Positions 59,634 through 64,000 of a DNA stretch of 64,000 nucleotides are shown here, in pieces. Origin of the DNA: Ignavibacteriales bacterium (GTDB taxonomy: Bacteria; Bacteroidota; Ignavibacteria; Ignavibacteriales; Melioribacteraceae); the NCBI GenBank assembly GCA_020635275.1, contig JACKAA010000004.1, positions 62,001 to 126,000 of the forward strand. The letters run 5' to 3'. Position 1 is the first letter of the stretch, and the number at the start of each line of letters is the position of its first letter. Below the pieces are notes generated by a model, which did not search any database, was not told where the DNA came from, and saw only the letters and a list, made by a program, of their open reading frames with translations. The position numbers and the translations under genes were made by a program.

Positions 59634-60554
59634 ATGTTAAAAATAAATAAAATATTATACCCGACTGATTTTTCAAATTGTGCAAAACATGCACTAACGA
59701 CTGTAATTAATTTTGCAGAAAAATATAATTCTGAGGTTCATATTTTGCACGTAAATACGGTTTTACATAACAATTATTATTTAATAAATGATTATGCAAA
59801 TTCCAGATTTATTGATGAAAAAACTAATGATTATGTTAATGAAGAATTCAGCAAAATTATGGATAAAGTTTCAGATCGAAATTTTAAATTTATAACTACT
59901 CAGAAAAATGGTATATCGCCGGCTACAATAATTTTGGAATATGCGGAAACCAAAGATATTGAGCTAATTATAATGGGAACACATGGAAGAAGAGGAGTTG
60001 GTCATTTAGTCTTGGGAAGCATCGCAGAAGAAGTTGTTCGTTTAGCCAAATGCCCGGTTTATACTATTAAGGAAAATATTTCTGATGAACAGATAAAAAC
60101 TGTGAAAAATGTCTTAGTGCCTATAGATTTTTCAGAAAGATCATATGTTTCAATTAAATATGCTGTTGAAATTGCTGAAATCTATAAAGCAAGTATACAG
60201 TTACTGCATGTTATTGAAGATAAACTTCCGGCAGTTTATGCATTAGCAGGAAAACTTACTATATATGACTTAATTCCGGATATTGAAGAAAAAACAAAAC
60301 AGAAACTTGAGGCAATATTTACTGAGCGTGGATCTTCGCGTATTCTTCATCAATGCTTTGTAAAAAAAGGGCATGCTGCAAAAGATATTTTAAAATTTGC
60401 AAAAGAATATAATTCAGACTTAATAGTAATTGCTACTCACGGAATAACGGGATTTGAACATTTATTTATTGGAAGTGTAGCTGAAAAAGTAGTGAGAATG
60501 TCATCTTGTCCTGTATTTACTTTAAAGTCTTTTGGCAAATCAATTATAAATTAA
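59634..60554 (+). CDS. Tandem universal stress protein (two UspA domains)
   Basis: Cytoplasmic protein of 306 residues made of two Usp domains (about 1-147 and 157-300). Each has the ATP-binding G-2x-G-9x-G(S/T) signature: GTHGRRGVGHLVLGS and ATHGITGFEHLFIGS, with the following CPVYTIK and CPVFTLK strands. Starts KINKILYPTDFSNCAKHALT and NVLVPIDFSERSYVSIKYAV mark each half. Binds ATP or another nucleotide and works in stress or stationary-phase adaptation. It is 21 bp after tonB and 18 bp before the kinase-like gene, so it belongs to a TonB-Usp-kinase-malic-enzyme run of genes. Confidence 0.92.
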   Translation: MLKINKILYPTDFSNCAKHALTTVINFAEKYNSEVHILHVNTVLHNNYYLINDYANSRFIDEKTNDYVNEEFSKIMDKVSDRNFKFITTQKNGISPATIILEYAETKDIELIIMGTHGRRGVGHLVLGSIAEEVVRLAKCPVYTIKENISDEQIKTVKNVLVPIDFSERSYVSIKYAVEIAEIYKASIQLLHVIEDKLPAVYALAGKLTIYDLIPDIEEKTKQKLEAIFTERGSSRILHQCFVKKGHAAKDILKFAKEYNSDLIVIATHGITGFEHLFIGSVAEKVVRMSSCPVFTLKSFGKSIIN

Positions 60555-60572
60555 AAAAAGAGGAGACAAAAG

Positions 60573-61328
60573 ATGATTCCATTAAGTGGTTATGCAAAAG
60601 CAAAAAAATATGTGGATATTCATTCACAATTGACTGAGAGAGAAATAATTCAATTAAAAAAAAGAAATCCGGGACCTTGTTTAACTATATCAAGGCAAAG
60701 TGGAATTGATACGCATAAAATATGTAATGAATTAGTTTCGCAGCTTAGTCAGCATTACAAATCGGATTGGGCATTTTTTGATAAAGATTTGATAAGAAAG
60801 GTTATTGAAGATCATCAATTGCCTGTACGTTTTCAAAAATTTTTAACTGAAGAAAGAATTCCAACCATAAGCCAAATGTTAAATGAACTTATGGGTATTC
60901 ATCCGCCTATTATGAAATTAGTTCATAAAATGGCTAATACTATTTTAAATTTAGCAGAAATAGGGAACGTAATTCTAATCGGAAGAGGATCAAATGTTAT
61001 TACTTCCCATTTGAAAAATGCATTTCATATCAGGTTAGTTGCGCCAATAGATTATAGAGTCAAATTAATGCAAGAATCAAAAGATATTTCTAAGGAACAA
61101 GCTAAAACTGAGATTATAAAAGAAGATTCGAATAGGAGAGATTTTTTGATCAGGACATTTAAAAAAGAAATTGATGATCCTTTACTATATCATTTAGTTC
61201 TAAATATTCAGCAATTTAGTTTTGAACAAATTATTCAAAATATTACAAATTTAGTTAAAAATAATAGACCTTATATTCCAAGAAAAGTAATACCAATAAC
61301 TCAATATGAAGATATTTCAATAATTTAA
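60573..61328 (+). CDS. Cytidylate-kinase-like family protein with altered P-loop
   Basis: Protein of 251 residues in the cytidylate-kinase-like group. It has the family wording PCLTISRQSG, then FFDKDLIRKVIEDHQL, IGRGSNVI, HIRLVAPIDYRVKL and KEQAKTEIIKEDSNRRDFLI. The ATP loop is degenerate: SRQSGIDTHKICNEL replaces the usual SREYGSGGxxIA (P-loop GSGG lost). So it may not bind nucleotide in the normal way, or it uses a changed loop as some members do. Family members are often found with stress proteins. AGAGGAGA site; it follows the Usp gene by 18 bp and is followed by malic enzyme after 57 bp. Function unknown. Confidence 0.75.
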   Translation: MIPLSGYAKAKKYVDIHSQLTEREIIQLKKRNPGPCLTISRQSGIDTHKICNELVSQLSQHYKSDWAFFDKDLIRKVIEDHQLPVRFQKFLTEERIPTISQMLNELMGIHPPIMKLVHKMANTILNLAEIGNVILIGRGSNVITSHLKNAFHIRLVAPIDYRVKLMQESKDISKEQAKTEIIKEDSNRRDFLIRTFKKEIDDPLLYHLVLNIQQFSFEQIIQNITNLVKNNRPYIPRKVIPITQYEDISII

Positions 61329-61385
61329 TTGGATTAACAGTCACATTCAAAAATACTAATCATTTACTTAATTATAGGTGTTTAA

Positions 61386-63635
61386 ATGAGCATTTCAAAA
61401 GATGAAGCTTTAAACTATCACAGCAAAGGGAGAAAAGGGAAAATTGAGGTAATCCCAACAAAACCATGTTTTACATCAAGAGATTTATCATTGGCCTACA
61501 CGCCCGGAGTTGCGGAGCCGTGCAGAGAAATTCACAAAAACGATGACGATGTTTATAAATATACAGCAAAAGGAAATTTGGTTGCTGTAATTAGTAATGG
61601 AACCGCTGTTTTAGGTTTAGGAGATATTGGTCCGCATGCTGGGAAACCAGTTATGGAAGGCAAAGGTGTTCTCTTTAAAAGATTTGCAGATATTGACGTT
61701 TTTGATATTGAATTAAAATCAAAGGACACAAAAGAAATAATTAAAACATGTCAAGTTTTGGAACCTACATTTGGGGGAATTAACCTTGAAGATATAAAAG
61801 CACCTGAATGTTTTGAGATTGAAGAAGAATTAAAGAAGACAATGAATATTCCTGTTTTTCATGATGATCAACATGGAACCGCAATAATATCTTGTGCAGC
61901 TTTAATAAATGCAGCAGAATTAGCTGAAAAGAAATTAAAGGATTTAAGAATTATAGTATCCGGTGCCGGCGCCGCAGCAATTTCATGCTGTAATTTATAT
62001 ATAATGGCCGGAGCTAAAAGAGAAAATATTTTTATGTTCGATACGAAGGGATTAATTCACAAGGAAAGAACAGATTTAAATAAATATAAAATGAGTTATG
62101 CAACTGACAATATTTTCTCATCATTAGAAGATGCATTGAATGGTGCAGATGTTTTTATTGGATTATCAGTGGCAAATGTTTTGAGTAAAGATATGTTAAA
62201 GGGTATGAACCCAAATCCAATAGTTTTTGCAATGGCAAATCCTGATCCGGAAATTGCCTACGAAGATGCAATTTCGGTTAGAACAGATATAATAATGGCA
62301 ACCGGAAGAAGTGATTATCCAAATCAAGTAAACAATGTCTTAGGATTTCCATTCATATTTAGAGGAGCTCTTGATGTAAGAGCAACTGCAATTAATGATG
62401 AAATGAAAATGGCAGCAGTAAAATCTTTGGCAAGTTTAGCAAAAGAGAAAATACCTGAATCAGTTTTAAGAGCTTATGGAGGCAAAGAGTTTTCATTTGG
62501 AAGAGAATATATAATTCCCAAACCATTTGATCCAAGAGTTTTATGGAATGTGGCTCCAGCTGTAGCAAAAGCTGCCATTGAAACTGGAGTTGCACGGCAT
62601 ACAATTGCAGATTGGTCATCTTATAAAGATGAACTAAAAGAAAGATTGGGATACTCTCAAGAAATAATAAGAATGATTGTACACAAGGCTCAGAAAAATC
62701 CTAAGAAAATTGTTTACACAGAAGGTGAAGAAGAAAAAATAATAAGGGCGGCTCACACTGTATTTACTGAAAATATTGGTAGTCCTATATTGCTTGGAGA
62801 TAATAAAATAATTGAGAGAAAAATAATTGATCTTGGCTATGATATTAAAGATTTCACAATTATCAATCCATCTAATTCAGACAAATCTGAAAATTATATT
62901 AAAGCTCTTTACGAGCACCGTCAAAGAAAAGGTGTAACCCTTAATAAAGCAAAATCATTAATTGTTCAGCCAAATTATTATGGCTGTATGATGTTGAAAA
63001 TGGATGATACACAAGCGCTGATTGGAGGTTTGGGCCATAGTTATCCAAATACTATTCAACCAGCGTTACAAGTAATTGGTGTTAAAAAGGGAATAAATGT
63101 TGTTTCAGGTTTGTACATAGTAATAATAAAAAGAAAAGTATTTTTCTTTGCTGATACCACAGTTAATGTAAATCCAAATTCAGATCAGCTTGCAGAAATA
63201 GCTATTTCAGCCGCTGACACAGTAAAAGAGTTTGATATTGAACCAAGAATAGCAATGCTTTCGTTTAGCAATTTTGGAAGTGTTAAACATCCTGAAGCTA
63301 GTATGGTTAAAAAAGCAGTTGAAATTGTAAATAATTTAAGACCGGATTTAGAAATTGATGGCGAGATGCAAGCGGATACTGCAGTTGTACCGGAAATATT
63401 ATTTAGAGATTTTCCATTTTCAAAATTAAAAGGAAGTGCCAATGTTTTAATATTTCCTAATCTTAGTGCAGGTAATATTGCATATAAGTTATTTGAAAGA
63501 TTAACAGATGCCACAGTAATTGGACCAATTTTAATGGGAATGAAAAAACCGATTCATGTTTTACAACGTGATGCAACAGTTGAAGATATTATCAATATGT
63601 CTGCAATTGCAGTAGTAGAAGCAAGAAATAAATAA
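61386..63635 (+). CDS. maeB: NADP-dependent malic enzyme fused to a phosphotransacetylase-like domain
   Basis: MaeB-type enzyme of 749 residues that decarboxylates malate to pyruvate with NADP reduction. The catalytic part (about 1-420) has SLAYTPGVAEPC, GDIGPHAGKPVMEGKGVLFK, FHDDQHGTAII (metal/substrate site) and GAGAAAISCC for the cofactor. The C-terminal half (about 430-749) is a phosphate acetyltransferase-like domain (VYTEGEEEKIIRAAHTV, FPNLSAGNIAYKLFERLTDA and IGPILMGMKKPIHVL) that is regulatory, not active, in E. coli MaeB. Length and fusion match the long form. It could supply NADPH that SthA rebalances. No strong ribosome site; ATG at 61386. Confidence 0.95.
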   Translation: MSISKDEALNYHSKGRKGKIEVIPTKPCFTSRDLSLAYTPGVAEPCREIHKNDDDVYKYTAKGNLVAVISNGTAVLGLGDIGPHAGKPVMEGKGVLFKRFADIDVFDIELKSKDTKEIIKTCQVLEPTFGGINLEDIKAPECFEIEEELKKTMNIPVFHDDQHGTAIISCAALINAAELAEKKLKDLRIIVSGAGAAAISCCNLYIMAGAKRENIFMFDTKGLIHKERTDLNKYKMSYATDNIFSSLEDALNGADVFIGLSVANVLSKDMLKGMNPNPIVFAMANPDPEIAYEDAISVRTDIIMATGRSDYPNQVNNVLGFPFIFRGALDVRATAINDEMKMAAVKSLASLAKEKIPESVLRAYGGKEFSFGREYIIPKPFDPRVLWNVAPAVAKAAIETGVARHTIADWSSYKDELKERLGYSQEIIRMIVHKAQKNPKKIVYTEGEEEKIIRAAHTVFTENIGSPILLGDNKIIERKIIDLGYDIKDFTIINPSNSDKSENYIKALYEHRQRKGVTLNKAKSLIVQPNYYGCMMLKMDDTQALIGGLGHSYPNTIQPALQVIGVKKGINVVSGLYIVIIKRKVFFFADTTVNVNPNSDQLAEIAISAADTVKEFDIEPRIAMLSFSNFGSVKHPEASMVKKAVEIVNNLRPDLEIDGEMQADTAVVPEILFRDFPFSKLKGSANVLIFPNLSAGNIAYKLFERLTDATVIGPILMGMKKPIHVLQRDATVEDIINMSAIAVVEARNK

Positions 63636-63651
63636 TTTTATTTGTTAAAAA

Positions 63652-63679
63652 GTAGAGACGTAAGAATTTGCGTCTCTAC
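63652..63679. terminator. Strong hairpin after malic enzyme
   Basis: GTAGAGACG (63652-63660) and CGTCTCTAC (63671-63679) form a perfect 9-bp stem with a 10-base loop, 16 bp after the maeB stop and just before the convergent end of the WD40 gene. No T-run follows on the plus strand. The GTAGAGACG/CGTCTCTAC text is also known from interspersed repeats, so it may be a repeat that serves as terminator. Confidence 0.55.
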
Positions 63680-63687
63680 AATAAAAC

Positions 63688-64000
63688 TTAATGTAACCTA
63701 TAACTTACAAAAGCAACATTTTTGCTATCCGGTGACCATGATGGAACATTAATAGTTCCCTGACCGCCGAATAATTTTACTAAGACATCAATTTCACCAG
63801 TTTCAATCGACATAATTCTTATCATTACATCTTTGTTAGCTGGGTGACCAACAACATCTTTATCATAAGTTAAAAACACCAGCCATTTTCCGTCTGGAGA
63901 AGGATGAGGAAACCAGTTATTATATTCATCATCGGTAATTTGTATTTGATCACTGCCATCAGCATTCATTCTCCAGATTTCCATTTTACCTGTTCGTATA
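63688..64000 (-). CDS. TolB-like WD40/PD40 repeat protein (cut by window end)
   Basis: C-terminal part of a larger protein; the reading frame stays open up to the window edge, so its start lies beyond 64000. The visible part has PD40-type blades: EIWRMNADGSDQIQITDDEY, then WFPHPSPDGKWLVFLTYDKD, and NVPSWSPDSKNVAFVSYRL at the end. This wording is typical of TolB-like beta-propellers used in peptidases and secreted binding proteins. The full-length product is unknown (TolB-like, periplasmic, or a transporter-linked protein). It converges on maeB. Confidence 0.8.
   Translation of the reverse strand, partial: IRTGKMEIWRMNADGSDQIQITDDEYNNWFPHPSPDGKWLVFLTYDKDVVGHPANKDVMIRIMSIETGEIDVLVKLFGGQGTINVPSWSPDSKNVAFVSYRLH

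Noticed and set aside
1..64000. CRISPR arrays, tRNA, rRNA, phage or transposase genes
   Set aside because: No repeat-spacer pattern, no cloverleaf-like or rRNA-like segment and no transposase or phage motif was seen on either strand.

Overview
The window is AT-rich (very roughly 30% GC by eye) and densely packed with genes. It looks like the chromosome of a Gram-negative bacterium of the Ignavibacteria / Bacteroidota-Chlorobi lineage. Two secreted proteins end in a 'YPNPFNP' type C-terminal sorting domain (type IX secretion), and there are TonB-dependent receptors, many lipoproteins, a giant beta-propeller sensor kinase and a Na+-translocating NADH:quinone reductase. No tRNA, rRNA, insertion sequence, phage gene or CRISPR array was seen. 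The genus is not determined.

Layout. 1-5421: a tight operon for uronic acids and sugars, with a glucuronokinase-like GHMP kinase (cut by the window edge), GalU, a KduD-like SDR, two Gfo/Idh/MocA oxidoreductases and a DlgD-like Ldh2 dehydrogenase. 5621-7569: a perfect CRP-type palindrome, a secreted T9SS protein and thioredoxin. 7704-11522: a two-component propeller kinase and LuxR-type regulator. 11669-18347: a small orphan gene, a lipoprotein and coiled-coil membrane pair, a sensorless histidine kinase, DUF1232, soluble transhydrogenase SthA and a T9SS FG-GAP protein. 18536-25022: two FKBP prolyl isomerases, a MATE exporter, an octaheme cytochrome c, a HisH-like protein without its nucleophile, and a class-V aminotransferase. 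25266-33258: nqrABCDEF, then DUF4870, a CBS protein, apbE and an nqrM-like gene. 33339-36678: an RlpA/SPOR lipoprotein, YCII lipoprotein, AlaX-like editing protein and short RecQ. 36821-38136: LMW phosphatase and fructosamine kinase (protein deglycation). 38145-44817: a TetR-controlled RND efflux operon with twin operators. 44829-55060: a metal-related region with ZnuD-like and copper-type TonB receptors, small secreted partners, a CDF exporter, a CE3-like esterase, redox proteins and pterin dehydratase. 55064-56717: an unrecognised pair resembling a sigma and an anti-sigma factor. 57038-63635: a PAS/sigma54 activator, then activator sites, a sigma54 promoter and a NifX-like gene, followed by TonB, a tandem Usp, a cytidylate-kinase-like protein and malic enzyme. 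63688-64000: the end of a TolB-like WD40 protein, cut by the window edge.

How the genes fit together. The Na+ pump has its structural subunits, the flavin transferase that loads NqrB and NqrC, and the NqrM-like maturation factor in one block. The efflux operon and its repressor share identical operator half-sites. The sigma54 block is the clearest regulatory circuit: the activator gene, two copies of TTGC-N6-GCAA about 30 bp apart, then a GG-N10-GC promoter about 80-110 bp downstream of them.

Most promising leads: the glucuronokinase/GalU/KduD/DlgD operon (a possible bacterial plant-type UDP-glucuronate route joined to uronate reduction), the sigma54 circuit, the metal receptor region, the sigma/anti-sigma-like pair, and an RlpA gene whose N-terminus appears to be built from an interspersed repeat.
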